DNA of 64,000 bases. Source: JANPCX01 sp050916095 (GTDB taxonomy: Bacteria; Pseudomonadota; Gammaproteobacteria; Burkholderiales; Burkholderiaceae_C). Where the stretch lies: NCBI GenBank assembly GCA_050916095.1, contig CP050901.1, positions 2,046,001 to 2,110,000 on the forward strand, given 5' to 3'. Position 1 is the first letter of the stretch. The number at the start of each line of letters is the position of its first letter. Both the position numbers and the translations under genes were made by a program. Below the pieces are notes generated by a model, which saw nothing but the letters and a program-made list of their open reading frames with translations, did not search any database and was not told the origin of the DNA. Positions 1 to 7,772 of this stretch are shown here, one piece after another.

Positions 1-91
1 GCAGCAGCACCATGCGCAGCATGTAGGCGCTTGTCCGCCCGCCGCTGAAGCTCAGGCATGTCGGGCCGGTCAGTTTGTAGGGGTTGTGCAT
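1..91 (-). CDS. PP-loop PAPS-reductase-like protein, N-terminal fragment at window edge
   Basis: This is the first 30 codons of a leftward gene that runs off the left edge. The sequence is identical to the N-terminus of the complete gene at 46438-47313, including the ATG (reverse of bases 89-91) and the SGGRTS PP-loop. Whether the rest of the gene is intact cannot be seen. The identity suggests a second copy of the same integron cassette on the left flank of prophage 1. Confidence 0.8.
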   Translation of the reverse strand, partial: MHNPYKLTGPTCLSFSGGRTSAYMLRMVLL

Positions 92-112
92 GCAGTGTCT
101 CGTTTATCAACC

Positions 113-170
113 AAGCCTTCTAACTGTCGGTTCAAGCGGACGCCGTGCCGGCGCCGCTTAACCTAGCGTT
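113..170 (+). other. attC site (59-base element), left copy
   Basis: Inverted-repeat recombination site with the parts of an integron attC: outer core TTCTAAC (118-124) and GCGTT (166-170), inner arms GTTCAAGCGG and CCGCTTAAC that pair except for an extra base on one side, and a central CGCC/GGCG stem. The layout closely resembles the attC of aadA-type cassettes. It ends the left cassette copy and abuts the left end of prophage 1. Confidence 0.88.
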
Positions 171-177
171 ATAAATC

Positions 178-219
178 AACGACTTAGAGATTTCCCTCTC
201 TAAGTCGTTTTTCTTTTTC
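178..219 (+). terminator. Intrinsic terminator at the prophage 1 left end
   Basis: A perfect 13-bp stem (178-190 with 197-209) encloses a 6-base loop and is followed by a T-rich tract on the plus strand. It would stop transcription entering prophage 1 from the cassette side. In the other direction it lies just after the stop of the leftward HNH gene and could also end that operon, though the T tract there is weaker. Confidence 0.8.
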
Positions 220-816
220 CTACCCATTGGGTAACTGAGGTTCGGGAAGTTTCGGGCTTTGTATATCCGCCAACTCTTTCAGAACCATCGCCCTGCCTAC
301 CTTTTTCATCACCTCGTCTCCCCAGTCACGAATGCAAAGGTTGACGCACAAGCACACCACGCGTGTGTTGGCCTGCGTGTAACCCAAGCTGGAGTCGCGC
401 CTGTCAAAACTCGGGTGAAAGGGAGGTGTTGTTCCCTTGTCGCCGCGCCTCATGTCGAACCCAATGCCGGTGATTTCGCATCTGCCGCCTGACCGCATAA
501 GAACTGCTGCAAGGTGTTGGATGTCCACCGTGCATCCCTTGCCGATCTTGCGACCGCGATAGGCCAGGGATTGAGCAGTGCGTGAAAGCCAGGAACGAGG
601 GTTTTCAGCCATCGCATTGACGAATTCACGCCACTCCGATCCATGCAAACGTTCGTTGAGGTTCGTGGTGTAACGGTCGAGCACGGTTTTTGCCTCGGCA
701 AGATCGGTCGATTTTGTCGACCACTTGACGCGCTGACCATTGATGATTTTGTCAATGACCCAAATACCACCCGGCCCTTGGTAAAGCCCCTTTGGTCGAT
801 CAATTGTTTCAGCCAT
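220..816 (-). CDS. HNH-like protein with integrase arm-binding-like N-terminus
   Basis: 198-residue protein. Residues about 5-55 look like the N-terminal arm-binding domain of tyrosine integrases (glycine/aromatic-rich beta strands, then a helix). The C-terminal half has an HNH-like pattern: CEITG, then PSFDRRDSSLGYT, then N-x-RVVC and VN. The start at 816 follows a strong AGGGAGG site and overlaps the integrase stop in an ATGGCTGA arrangement, so translation is probably coupled. A nuclease or accessory recombination function is inferred only; an upstream start at 840 is also open. Confidence 0.7.
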   Translation of the reverse strand: MAETIDRPKGLYQGPGGIWVIDKIINGQRVKWSTKSTDLAEAKTVLDRYTTNLNERLHGSEWREFVNAMAENPRSWLSRTAQSLAYRGRKIGKGCTVDIQHLAAVLMRSGGRCEITGIGFDMRRGDKGTTPPFHPSFDRRDSSLGYTQANTRVVCLCVNLCIRDWGDEVMKKVGRAMVLKELADIQSPKLPEPQLPNG

Positions 817-1972
817 TGACGGCCTCCCTTTGCAAAGCACGCATCTCTTCTTGTTCCCTGCGCAACGTGGCCAGGCTCTTGTTCCAGCGGCCTGTGTCGT
901 CTTTGATCTTCTCCAGCGCTGCGTGCAACTCCACGATCTGGGCCATGCTGTAGTGCCTGGTCATGGTCGCGGTGCTGTGCCACAGCAAGTCCGACGTGGT
1001 GCTCTCTGGCACCCCCGCTTCGCGTAGGCGCATGCCCACGGTGTGGCGCAAATCGTGCACGTGCAGGTCGCCCAACTTGGCTTTGCTGCGGGCACTCTGC
1101 CACGCGGTGTTATTCATCGTTTCGATGGGCCGATAGGGCATGGTGGGTGCCCTATCGATGTTTTTGACGCGCTCACGGCGGTAGACGAAGACGTACTGCG
1201 GGTGCATGCCGCGCACTGAGTCCACCACCGATTGCGCCACGCTGTTGCACACGACGATGCGTGAGCGCTTGCGGCCCTTCACGTTTTGTCGGGGAACCTC
1301 GAACACTGATATGCCCAGCTCGGGCACACGGATCTCCCACTCCCACTTCAGGCTGCACACCACGTCGTCACGCACGCCGGTGTTCAGGATGAACAAACTC
1401 ATGCGCGCCAGGTGGCTGGGCAGCAATGGCAGTAGTGCCCGCTGCTGCTGCCAACTGATGGGCATGGGCTCGCGTTGGTGACCAACAAGGGGCAGCATGG
1501 TGATGTGCGGCGCTGTTTGCAGCCAGGTGCGGCCGCTGTCGTCTCGCCAGCTTGTGGCCGCGAGATTCAGAATGCGCCGCACCACGCCCAGAGCCAGGTT
1601 GATGGTCTTGTGCGCCCGCCCCAGCGCCAGCCTTGCGGTGACGTAGGGCGCGAGCGTGCCATCGTGTACCTGGCGCACGTCGAGGTGGCCGATGTAGGGC
1701 ATCACGCTTTGCAGCATGTAGGTCTCGGTGATGATTGACGCTTTGTCTTCGTGGGTTGCGAGGTAGTGCGCCGCTGCCTGGTCGAACGTTCGTTCAAGTT
1801 GCGCACCGTGGACAAGCACGTTGCGCAACTGCTCGAGCTGCTGGATCAGCCAGCGTTCCGCCTCTTCATAAGAGCCGAAGCCGCGCTGGCGAAGTCGAGT
1901 GTGGTGCCAGATTTTGTCGACTTGCCAGCCACTTTCTTTGTCGGGGTAGATGCCCCTGGTTTTTTGGCCCAT
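809..1972 (-). CDS. int: Tyrosine recombinase (phage integrase)
   Basis: 387 residues, the normal size for lambda-type integrases that integrate and excise phage DNA at att sites. Catalytic residues can be placed: Arg201 in TGVRDD, the HDLRH box at 306-310, His332 and the nucleophile Tyr341 in RHYS. An N-terminal arm-binding region (1-50) precedes the core-binding domain. A good Shine-Dalgarno (AAAGGAG) precedes the ATG. It lies at the left end of prophage 1, transcribed toward the end, as is usual, and is overlapped by the excisionase-like gene upstream. Confidence 0.95.
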   Translation of the reverse strand: MGQKTRGIYPDKESGWQVDKIWHHTRLRQRGFGSYEEAERWLIQQLEQLRNVLVHGAQLERTFDQAAAHYLATHEDKASIITETYMLQSVMPYIGHLDVRQVHDGTLAPYVTARLALGRAHKTINLALGVVRRILNLAATSWRDDSGRTWLQTAPHITMLPLVGHQREPMPISWQQQRALLPLLPSHLARMSLFILNTGVRDDVVCSLKWEWEIRVPELGISVFEVPRQNVKGRKRSRIVVCNSVAQSVVDSVRGMHPQYVFVYRRERVKNIDRAPTMPYRPIETMNNTAWQSARSKAKLGDLHVHDLRHTVGMRLREAGVPESTTSDLLWHSTATMTRHYSMAQIVELHAALEKIKDDTGRWNKSLATLRREQEEMRALQREAVNG

Positions 1973-2250
1973 ATTGGATCTCCTTTCGTTTGGATGGGCC
2001 GTCCGTTCCGGTCGCTATTCTGCGCCTCGGGTTTGGACAGGGCATCGTTGCTGGCGGCGTGTGTGGGCGAGGCGGTTTGTTCGGCTTTGAATTGATCGAA
2101 CAGCCGGTCGAGGTCTTGCCGGTCGAAGATCAGGCACGCGCCTTGCGGCATGGCCACCAGCTTCGGTCGCCACACCTCGTCAAACGTTCGGCGCTTTACG
2201 CCGACGTAGGCCATGGCTTCTTGGTAGGTGAGGCCGCGCTTGTTCACCAT
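1846..2250 (-). CDS. Excisionase-like HTH protein
   Basis: 134 residues. The first 60 form a small winged-helix-like DNA-binding domain (TYQEAMAYVGVKRRTFDEVWRP), typical of excisionase/MerR-type N-termini. The rest is a polar tail rich in Lys, Ser and Thr. The start at 2250 is preceded by AAGGAA. It overlaps the integrase start by 127 bases, an arrangement also seen for lambda xis and int. The role as directionality factor is inferred from domain and position. Confidence 0.65.
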   Translation of the reverse strand: MVNKRGLTYQEAMAYVGVKRRTFDEVWRPKLVAMPQGACLIFDRQDLDRLFDQFKAEQTASPTHAASNDALSKPEAQNSDRNGRPIQTKGDPIWAKKPGASTPTKKVAGKSTKSGTTLDFASAASALMKRRNAG

Positions 2251-2254
2251 GCTG

Positions 2255-2746
2255 CTATTCCTTGGTGAGCGGGACTCTGCGGATGCGTGCTGCGACCTCA
2301 TTCCGAATATTTCCGTAGAGCGAATTGGGTACCCAGTCCCGGGTTTGTTCAAAGCCCTCGGCAACCTTGGCACAGCGCTCGCGCATGTCTTCGACCGCTT
2401 CGTTGAGGACTTTTAGAACTGCTTCCTTTGGGGCGTAGTCCGGGTGCCGCTCAAGAGTGTCGGCTGTGGGGTCAACGATCTTGTTCATCGGGTCGAGAAG
2501 TACGGTCATGCCGCCTACAACCCGGAAGAGGGACGCGCTGCGGGTCAGCCGAATCAGGTACTCGCAAACGCGGCGGCAGTGTTCCTCGTCATCGAGCGAG
2601 AAACCCTCTTCTTCACCATCTTCGGTTTTCCGCTTGGCGATGGCTTCTGGCATCGTTGCGCCCCACCTCCCTGCGAGCGATTCAAGCGCACCCGCCAGTT
2701 CCAACGCCATCTTCACATCGGCCTCGCTCGCCTTGGCCATCTTCAT
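2255..2746 (-). CDS. Phage protein of unknown function
   Basis: 163 residues, helical and acidic, no recognised motif. The start is set at MKMAKASE (2746), four bases into the stop region of the upstream gene, so the pair is translationally coupled. It belongs to the leftward early operon between the ParB-family gene and the excisionase-like gene. Function unknown. Confidence 0.7.
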   Translation of the reverse strand: MKMAKASEADVKMALELAGALESLAGRWGATMPEAIAKRKTEDGEEEGFSLDDEEHCRRVCEYLIRLTRSASLFRVVGGMTVLLDPMNKIVDPTADTLERHPDYAPKEAVLKVLNEAVEDMRERCAKVAEGFEQTRDWVPNSLYGNIRNEVAARIRRVPLTKE

Positions 2747-3240
2747 GGTGCTACCCCGCCGACGACTGATCTGATCATTTGATTCAGTTTTGCTTCTGAC
2801 CAGTCGGCGGCACGTATGGCGGTGCGCTTGTCGCACGATTCGGCCAACGAGTCCATCCACTGCACGGCCTCTCTGGCGAACTGCAGCTCCGGCCCAGTAA
2901 ACAGCACGCGGCCTGTTTTCTTGTACCGTTCTGTCACGGCTTCCGAGATCGTGAGCAGCTTGCCCATTGCCGCGACGGCTTCAGCAAGAGCGGCGGGGTG
3001 ATCTTTGGCCATCAATTCAGCGATGCGGCTGAACGTGAGTGCGCCACCGATCCATTGGTAAAGAATTTCCTCGGTGGCTTTGCCTTGTGCAATCGACTCC
3101 AGGTTGGCGAAGTGGGCCAGTCCGAGGTCGGTGATCTGGTCTTTCGCAAGAGGGCCTGGAAGCGCACGCTGTAGGCGTGCGGCCAGGTGCGCCTTGTGTT
3201 GGCGCACATGTTGGCGCTGAGGGATTGCAAACCGGCTCAT
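2743..3240 (-). CDS. Phage protein of unknown function downstream of ParB
   Basis: 165 residues, mostly helical, with a basic glutamine- and arginine-rich first 30 residues. It starts inside the stop of the ParB-family gene (ATGA) and overlaps the next gene by four bases. The tight coupling suggests these early proteins are made together with ParB. No family recognised. Confidence 0.7.
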   Translation of the reverse strand: MSRFAIPQRQHVRQHKAHLAARLQRALPGPLAKDQITDLGLAHFANLESIAQGKATEEILYQWIGGALTFSRIAELMAKDHPAALAEAVAAMGKLLTISEAVTERYKKTGRVLFTGPELQFAREAVQWMDSLAESCDKRTAIRAADWSEAKLNQMIRSVVGGVAP

Positions 3241-5078
3241 GCACCTGCTCCCTCGAACATGTCCTCGGTGTTCGGGTCGCGCTCTTCGTCGGCAAGGCCG
3301 ACGTCGTCCATCTGATCATCGCCAGCGGAGCTGGCTTCAACCTTCTGGATTGTTTTGCTTTTGCCCTTGCCTTGCTTTGCCCCAGCCCCGGGCTTGGCCG
3401 CTTTTCGCGCACGCGCAGCGGGAGCTTCGGCAGCGGTTTCGGGCTCGGCTTTTTTGGCCTTGGCCCCCGCCCCCTTCGTAGCGCGCGCAGCGGGCGAAGG
3501 GGTAGAAGTGGTTTGTTCAGGCGTTTGCACTTCGGCGCGAACGGCTTCGGGGTCGATGCCATAGTGGGCGGCAGCGGCTAACAGGGCCTCGGGAGGATCG
3601 CCGCCGTCGGCATACGCATGGGCTTCGGTGTCCACGGTAAGGGCGCAGTCCATCATCAAGCGTGTGAGGTCGCTGGCACTCATGGTGTTTAGTGCGGCTT
3701 GCAAATCCGAGAAGTGATTGCAGCCCCAAAGTTTGGCGATGGTTTTCAGTTCGCCAAAGTCAACACGGTCAACCATGTTCTCTGCGATCAAAAGTAGGTC
3801 AAAGGCAGACCGCTCCTGAGCGGCGACGCGTTCACGCACCAGCCCCAACAGGTGCATCCTGAATTGGGTTTCAACCTCGGCGCGTTGTTCTTTTTTCTTG
3901 TAGCTGTCTTCCTGTTTGCGCTGTTGCTCGGCAAAAGAACCTGCCTTGGACTGTTTTTCTTTCGACACAGGCACACCGGCCTCTTGCAACGCTGAAACCT
4001 TGACGGCCTCTACCGTCTTGCCGGTGCGAGGGTCTTGAATCAGCACGGTCTCGGGCTTGGTGCCGGTGGCTTTCTTCAGCTCGGCCTTCACGTCCTTGAG
4101 CGCGATGTAGGCACCCTTGACGTTGCCGGAGGCATCAATGGCGGCGCGAGCTTTGGCCCCATCCACCACGGTTTTGCCTTGCTGCTCCAGCTCGGTCGCT
4201 TGGTTGCGAAGGTGGGCTTTCTTTTTGGCGTCGAAGCAGTCGGGATCGGTGCAAAGGTATTCGTCACCTTGGATGTTGTTGCTGTAGCGGCTCTTGGTCT
4301 CCAGTGTGAGGTCGTGAAACTCAGGTGCGTTGCCAGTGCGTTTGGCGCAGCTGGTGCAGTCCCCGGCATCGGGCAGGAGGAAGGGGTCGGCTGTGTCAAA
4401 GAGGGCTCCCTTGAGCTGGAGCGTGAACTTCTCGCGCAGCAGCTCGCGAACTTGGCGGTAGCTTTTTTGCCCGCCGTCTTCCATGTCAATGAACTTGCCG
4501 TTGATGTAGTCGAGTGCCTTTTGCTGCAACTTTTCGGTGCGCAGGCGTGCAATGAGAAGGGCTGTTTCGCTGCCGATGCTGTTGGCCAGGCAGGCGTCGC
4601 GCACCTTGGTGCAGGCCTTCAGCAAGACCAAGCGGCCATAGATGTAGCTGCGACTTTTGCCCGTGCGCTCAACCAGCGCCTCCGCGCTGATGTCGTGCTC
4701 GGTCATCAGGGCGTGAAAGCCTTCGGCCTCTTCGATGGGGTGGATGTCTTCGCGGGCCAAGTTCTCGCTGATCTGGGCCATGCGTGCATCGTCGTCGGTC
4801 ATCGAGCGCACTTGGCATGGCATGTGAGTCTGTCCGGCAAGCACCGCAGCGCGGAGTCGGCGGTGGCCAAAGATCAATTCGTAGCCGTCAAACATGTCGT
4901 CGGGGTTGGCGGCGGTCATATTGACCATGCGATTACGCACCAGGATGGGCTGCAGCACGCCTTGCGCCTTGATATCGGTGGCCAGCTCCTGCAGGCCCGC
5001 CTCGTTGAACGTGCGGCGCGGGTTGAATGGGCTCTCGTGGAGCTGCTCGATGGGAATGTTGGTGATGATGTGTTCCAT
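3237..5078 (-). CDS. ParB/RepB/Spo0J-family DNA-binding protein
   Basis: 613 residues, about twice the size of a minimal ParB. Residues about 8-110 are the ParB N-terminal domain (SPFNPRR and GHRRLRAA boxes), followed by an HTH around 130-165 (VERTGKSRSYIYGRL). A middle region has CTSC and CTDPDC pairs that could bind zinc. The C-terminus is low-complexity Ala/Lys. Families of this kind occur on plasmids and integrative elements as partition or CTP-dependent clamp proteins; no ParA is seen nearby. It could bind centromere-like sites in prophage 1. Confidence 0.85.
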   Translation of the reverse strand: MEHIITNIPIEQLHESPFNPRRTFNEAGLQELATDIKAQGVLQPILVRNRMVNMTAANPDDMFDGYELIFGHRRLRAAVLAGQTHMPCQVRSMTDDDARMAQISENLAREDIHPIEEAEGFHALMTEHDISAEALVERTGKSRSYIYGRLVLLKACTKVRDACLANSIGSETALLIARLRTEKLQQKALDYINGKFIDMEDGGQKSYRQVRELLREKFTLQLKGALFDTADPFLLPDAGDCTSCAKRTGNAPEFHDLTLETKSRYSNNIQGDEYLCTDPDCFDAKKKAHLRNQATELEQQGKTVVDGAKARAAIDASGNVKGAYIALKDVKAELKKATGTKPETVLIQDPRTGKTVEAVKVSALQEAGVPVSKEKQSKAGSFAEQQRKQEDSYKKKEQRAEVETQFRMHLLGLVRERVAAQERSAFDLLLIAENMVDRVDFGELKTIAKLWGCNHFSDLQAALNTMSASDLTRLMMDCALTVDTEAHAYADGGDPPEALLAAAAHYGIDPEAVRAEVQTPEQTTSTPSPAARATKGAGAKAKKAEPETAAEAPAARARKAAKPGAGAKQGKGKSKTIQKVEASSAGDDQMDDVGLADEERDPNTEDMFEGAGA

Positions 5079-5089
5079 GGGGACTCCAG

Positions 5090-5647
5090 TTATTCGATGC
5101 GCCAGATGCGCGAGGTGGTTTGGTCGACCTGGCGAGCTGCGAACTTGCGGCCGGTGCTTTTTCCCCAGCTTTGGGCCGTTTGAGTGAGGCGCTTGCAGGC
5201 ATCCGTGGCGACGCCGAAACTGTCACCCACGTTCATGCGTGCAAACACGGCTGCGTAGCGTTGGCCCTGTGCCGCGCCAGGTGGTGGGATCGGAATGTTG
5301 GGCTCGATCAGTAGGGCATCGGGGTCGGGCATCTGTACCGGAGAGCGTCGGCCTTCTGCAGAGGATTGGCCTTTTTTGGCGAGCCAGCCTTTGAAGCCGG
5401 TTGGTGGGCTGTCTTCTGGCAAGTCGTTGAGCTTTGGTCCAGCGCGATATACCGTGGAGCCTGCTTCATCTTTGCCTTTGATCAGCATGCCGTGGCTCAG
5501 GCTGGGCACCAGCAGGTTGGTGATGCTGCTGGACGGCGCGTCGAACTTTTGGGCAATGTCTTTGCCGCTGAGTTCTTCGTCGGGGTGCTTGCGGAAAAAA
5601 TCCAGTGTTCGGGCTGCGAGTGAGCCGTCCTGTGGTTTGTAAGTCAT
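5090..5647 (-). CDS. Winged-helix-like phage protein
   Basis: 185 residues. The N-terminal 60 residues resemble a winged helix (LDFFRKHPDEELSGKDIAQKF, then a loading helix and hairpin), suggesting DNA binding. A proline-rich linker precedes a C-terminal domain (RYAAVFARMNVGDSF) seen in phage proteins of unknown role. Located just upstream of parB in the leftward operon. Function not known. Confidence 0.7.
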   Translation of the reverse strand: MTYKPQDGSLAARTLDFFRKHPDEELSGKDIAQKFDAPSSSITNLLVPSLSHGMLIKGKDEAGSTVYRAGPKLNDLPEDSPPTGFKGWLAKKGQSSAEGRRSPVQMPDPDALLIEPNIPIPPPGAAQGQRYAAVFARMNVGDSFGVATDACKRLTQTAQSWGKSTGRKFAARQVDQTTSRIWRIE

Positions 5648-5674
5648 GGTGGTGCTTCTCGATTGGCAGGGGCA

Positions 5675-6313
5675 TCAGCCCTGCGGTTGATCGGAGGGGG
5701 TAGGCGCGTCGTGCCGCGAGCAACCGAACAGCTTCTCGTTGCGGGCAAAGTCCAGCTCGTGGTACTTGTCGAGCCAGCGGTCGCGCCAGTCTTCCCACGT
5801 CATCTTGGTGCGCTCGGGGGAGTCCAGGCGCACCCAGGGGATGGGTTCGATGCCCCGAAGGTCAGGCCAGGGGGTGGCGGTGAATGGCACGAGGTCACGG
5901 CGCTCGGTGGCCAGGGCCATCAGGTCGGCTTGTTTGATTGCTGATGCAAAGATTTGGGACTGGCCTTTGATGCCAAAGGCTCGCCACACCAGTTCCTCAA
6001 GGGAGCGCTCAAAGATTGCCCAGGCGTTGCCCAGGGAACGTTTGCCCGGTGTGTGCATGTCCCCGCAGTAGGCTTCATGCCCGTCGTGCATCAGCGCTGA
6101 AAGCTGACCGAAGATGTCGAGCCCGAGTTCACGCTCGGCGATCTCGCACACCAGTAGGCTGTGCTCTGCGACGCTGTACGGGCGCAGGCAGTGGCCGTTG
6201 AAGCGGTTGATTTGGCTGAGTGACCAGGCCATGCTGAAGGCTTTGACCTTGGATTGGTCAAGGTTGACGAGGTCGAACTCGTCGTGGTCGGCGGTGACGA
6301 TCCAGGTGCTCAT
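5675..6313 (-). CDS. HD-domain nucleotidase (YfbR-like)
   Basis: 212 residues with the HD phosphohydrolase metal site: His51 in VAEHS and His76-Asp77 in LMHDGHEA with Glu80. Phage proteins of this type resemble 5'-deoxynucleotidases that act on dNMPs, so it may shift nucleotide pools during replication. The family assignment is firm; substrate is inferred. It overlaps the next gene upstream by four bases in the leftward early operon. Confidence 0.85.
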   Translation of the reverse strand: MSTWIVTADHDEFDLVNLDQSKVKAFSMAWSLSQINRFNGHCLRPYSVAEHSLLVCEIAERELGLDIFGQLSALMHDGHEAYCGDMHTPGKRSLGNAWAIFERSLEELVWRAFGIKGQSQIFASAIKQADLMALATERRDLVPFTATPWPDLRGIEPIPWVRLDSPERTKMTWEDWRDRWLDKYHELDFARNEKLFGCSRHDAPTPSDQPQG

Positions 6314-6795
6314 GTGTGGATCGCCTGTGTGCTGATGAATAAGCTTCGGTTGGTTGGGCGCGGGCGCTCTTGTAGTTCGGCCAAATCCCGGCGCACGCGG
6401 TCGCTCGCGGTTTCATCACTGAACCACGCGGTCTTGTGGTTCTTGAGCGCTTGCGCAGCAAACTCAGCGCCCGTCAGGAATTCCATCCGCAGCGCGTACA
6501 TCACCATGCCCTGGGTGTCGCGTGCGGGCAGGCCTTTGACTTCGCCAGCGAAGGAGCGGGGCAGGAGGTCGCGCAGGTCAAAGATGATCCAGTGGCCCGC
6601 ACTTTGGGTAAACGCGTCCTGCATGAATGCCCGCAGGAACATGTCGCTGTGGCCGTGGAAGCGCACGCGGTACAGCGTGGCTTGGCTGTTGTCGGGCCAG
6701 GTGACGGTTTGTGATTCGTCGGTGACCTCATAGCCGCCGTGGCGATGGATGATGGTGGCGTCGCTGAGCGCGATGCATTGGTGGTCAGTGTGCAT
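6310..6795 (-). CDS. Phage protein of unknown function
   Basis: 161 residues starting at MHTDHQC (6795). It has no recognised motif; it is rich in aromatic residues and histidine in its first half. An ATGA overlap couples it to the HD-domain gene, and its start overlaps the stop of the gene upstream by about ten bases. Function unknown. Confidence 0.7.
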   Translation of the reverse strand: MHTDHQCIALSDATIIHRHGGYEVTDESQTVTWPDNSQATLYRVRFHGHSDMFLRAFMQDAFTQSAGHWIIFDLRDLLPRSFAGEVKGLPARDTQGMVMYALRMEFLTGAEFAAQALKNHKTAWFSDETASDRVRRDLAELQERPRPTNRSLFISTQAIHT

Positions 6796-7168
6796 TGGCG
6801 GTCTCCGTTTGGTGGATTTGTTGGGAAAGAACGTCGGTGCGGCGGATGCCGATGGTGTGGATGAGGCGCAGCACCTGGGTGCCGCAGTGCTTGCTGGTTT
6901 CCAGGCCACGCCCAAGGGCAAGCGCCTCGGTGCCCGCAGTGAGCTGGGCGGCCAGTTGGCGGGCGCGGTCTAGGCTGTCCACCACGTTGCCCAGGTCGAT
7001 CACCTGGGCTGCGAACAAGGGCAGGGCGTGAGGGTGGTGGTCGATCTGCTGCTCAATGAGCACCTCCAGCAGCACGTCGCCGTGGCTGTTTTGGCGCACG
7101 GTGGCGTTGGCCAGCAGCGTGCCCATGCCGCAGACCTTCAGAGGGTGGCCAGACTCAAGCGCCGCCAT
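6785..7168 (-). CDS. Phage protein of unknown function
   Basis: 127 residues beginning MAALESGH. The ATG overlaps the stop of a 22-codon reading frame (TGATG), so it depends on reinitiation or coupling. It contains a Val/Leu-rich beta region (DVLLEVLIEQ) and a later helical part. Longer upstream starts in this frame would run through the two genes before it and are unlikely. Confidence 0.6.
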   Translation of the reverse strand: MAALESGHPLKVCGMGTLLANATVRQNSHGDVLLEVLIEQQIDHHPHALPLFAAQVIDLGNVVDSLDRARQLAAQLTAGTEALALGRGLETSKHCGTQVLRLIHTIGIRRTDVLSQQIHQTETANAH

Positions 7169-7236
7169 CACGTCAATGCGTGGGGGCGGGCAATGCCGTC
7201 GAGCGTGGACTGTGCAGGCGTCTGTACTGCGCTCAT
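7168..7236 (-). CDS. 22-residue coupling peptide (possible)
   Basis: Short reading frame (MSAVQTPA...) that starts inside the stop of the membrane-protein gene upstream (ATGA) and ends in TGATG on the gene downstream. It carries palindrome site 1 of the dispersed motif. It may be a real small protein or only a coupling device; there is no independent evidence for the peptide. Confidence 0.35.
   Translation of the reverse strand: MSAVQTPAQSTLDGIARPHALT
7212..7227. repeat. Dispersed palindrome site 1
   Basis: GTGCAGGCGTCTGTAC, one mismatch to the 16-base consensus GTGCAG-RCGY-CTGCAC. Inside the 22-codon frame on the minus strand. Confidence 0.6.
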
Positions 7237-7439
7237 GGTGCCCACCCCCGGCCTGCGCAGAATGCGACGGTGATGAGCAGGGAGCCAAGCAGGGTGCCGC
7301 AGACCAGCCCCCACCACCAGCCGCTTTTGTAGTTTTCACGCTCGCTCAGCGCCCAGCCGATTTGGTAGGCGTCCCGCGCCAGCTCACACACCCACAGGGG
7401 GACATCGTTGGACAGGTTCAATGTGGGAGCGGTTTTCAT
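7233..7439 (-). CDS. Small single-span membrane protein
   Basis: 68 residues from MKTAPTLN. A hydrophobic helix (about residues 42-62) follows a polar N-terminus with WVCELARDAYQIGWALSE. Coupled on both sides by four-base overlaps. Second gene of the leftward operon from promoter PL. Function unknown; small early membrane proteins of this sort are common in phages. Confidence 0.65.
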   Translation of the reverse strand: MKTAPTLNLSNDVPLWVCELARDAYQIGWALSERENYKSGWWWGLVCGTLLGSLLITVAFCAGRGWAP

Positions 7440-7639
7440 GCTGCCCACCCCCATGGTTTGACCATGGACACCAGCACGGTGAGCACCGCCACTGCCAAGC
7501 CCACTGGCCACAGCCAGCGGCATTCCTGGGTCACGCTGGCGTCGGGCTGGATGGCGTCATTGGCCGCGTTGGCCAGCGTGTTGACGCGTGCGCCGCCGTC
7601 GTGCTGGATGAACTGGCTGGCGGTTTGGGGTGATTTCAT
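7436..7639 (-). CDS. Small membrane protein, first gene of leftward operon
   Basis: 67 residues with one hydrophobic segment near the C-terminus (LWPVGLAVAVLTVLVSMV). It is the first gene after promoter PL, about 30 bases downstream of the likely transcription start, and overlaps the next gene by four bases. Function unknown. Confidence 0.65.
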   Translation of the reverse strand: MKSPQTASQFIQHDGGARVNTLANAANDAIQPDASVTQECRWLWPVGLAVAVLTVLVSMVKPWGWAA

Positions 7640-7677
7640 CTTCGCTCCATGCGCCCGTGGGGTGGGCGTTGGAGTGA

Positions 7678-7718
7678 ATTACACTATAAGGTGTGTGACA
7701 TGTCAACACCGGATGGTA
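7678..7718 (-). promoter_or_regulatory. Leftward early promoter PL with two operators
   Basis: On the minus strand a perfect TTGACA (7701-7706) and TGTAAT (7678-7683) are separated by 17 bases. Two copies of the palindrome CACC-N4-GGTG flank it: CACTATAAGGTG (7682-7693, over the -10 and start) and CACCGGATGGTA (7707-7718, just upstream of the -35), centres 25 bases apart. The same pair at the same spacing occurs at the cro promoter (9531-9568), so these are most likely repressor operators. Confidence 0.8.
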
Positions 7719-7740
7719 TTTTACGGATAAAATTTTGAAA

Positions 7741-7757
7741 CACCCGACAGTCGGGTG
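7741..7757. promoter_or_regulatory. Perfect inverted repeat upstream of membrane-protein gene
   Basis: CACCCGAC-A-GTCGGGTG, an 8-bp perfect palindrome around one base, 15 bases before the ATG at 7773 and overlapping the approach to its ribosome site. It could be an operator or an mRNA hairpin controlling that gene. Its CACC ends resemble the repressor operators but the spacing differs. Confidence 0.5.
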
Positions 7758-7772
7758 AAGGAACAATGAACC

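Larger units (their letters stand above)
1..170. repeat. Direct repeat, left copy (cassette end)
   Basis: These 170 bases are identical to 47223-47392. Identity continues to the left window edge, so the true repeat is probably longer. On the right it stops exactly after the GCGTT of the attC site; the next bases differ (ATAAATC here, GTGCCC at the other copy). The break falls at the crossover point of integron recombination. Confidence 0.97.
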
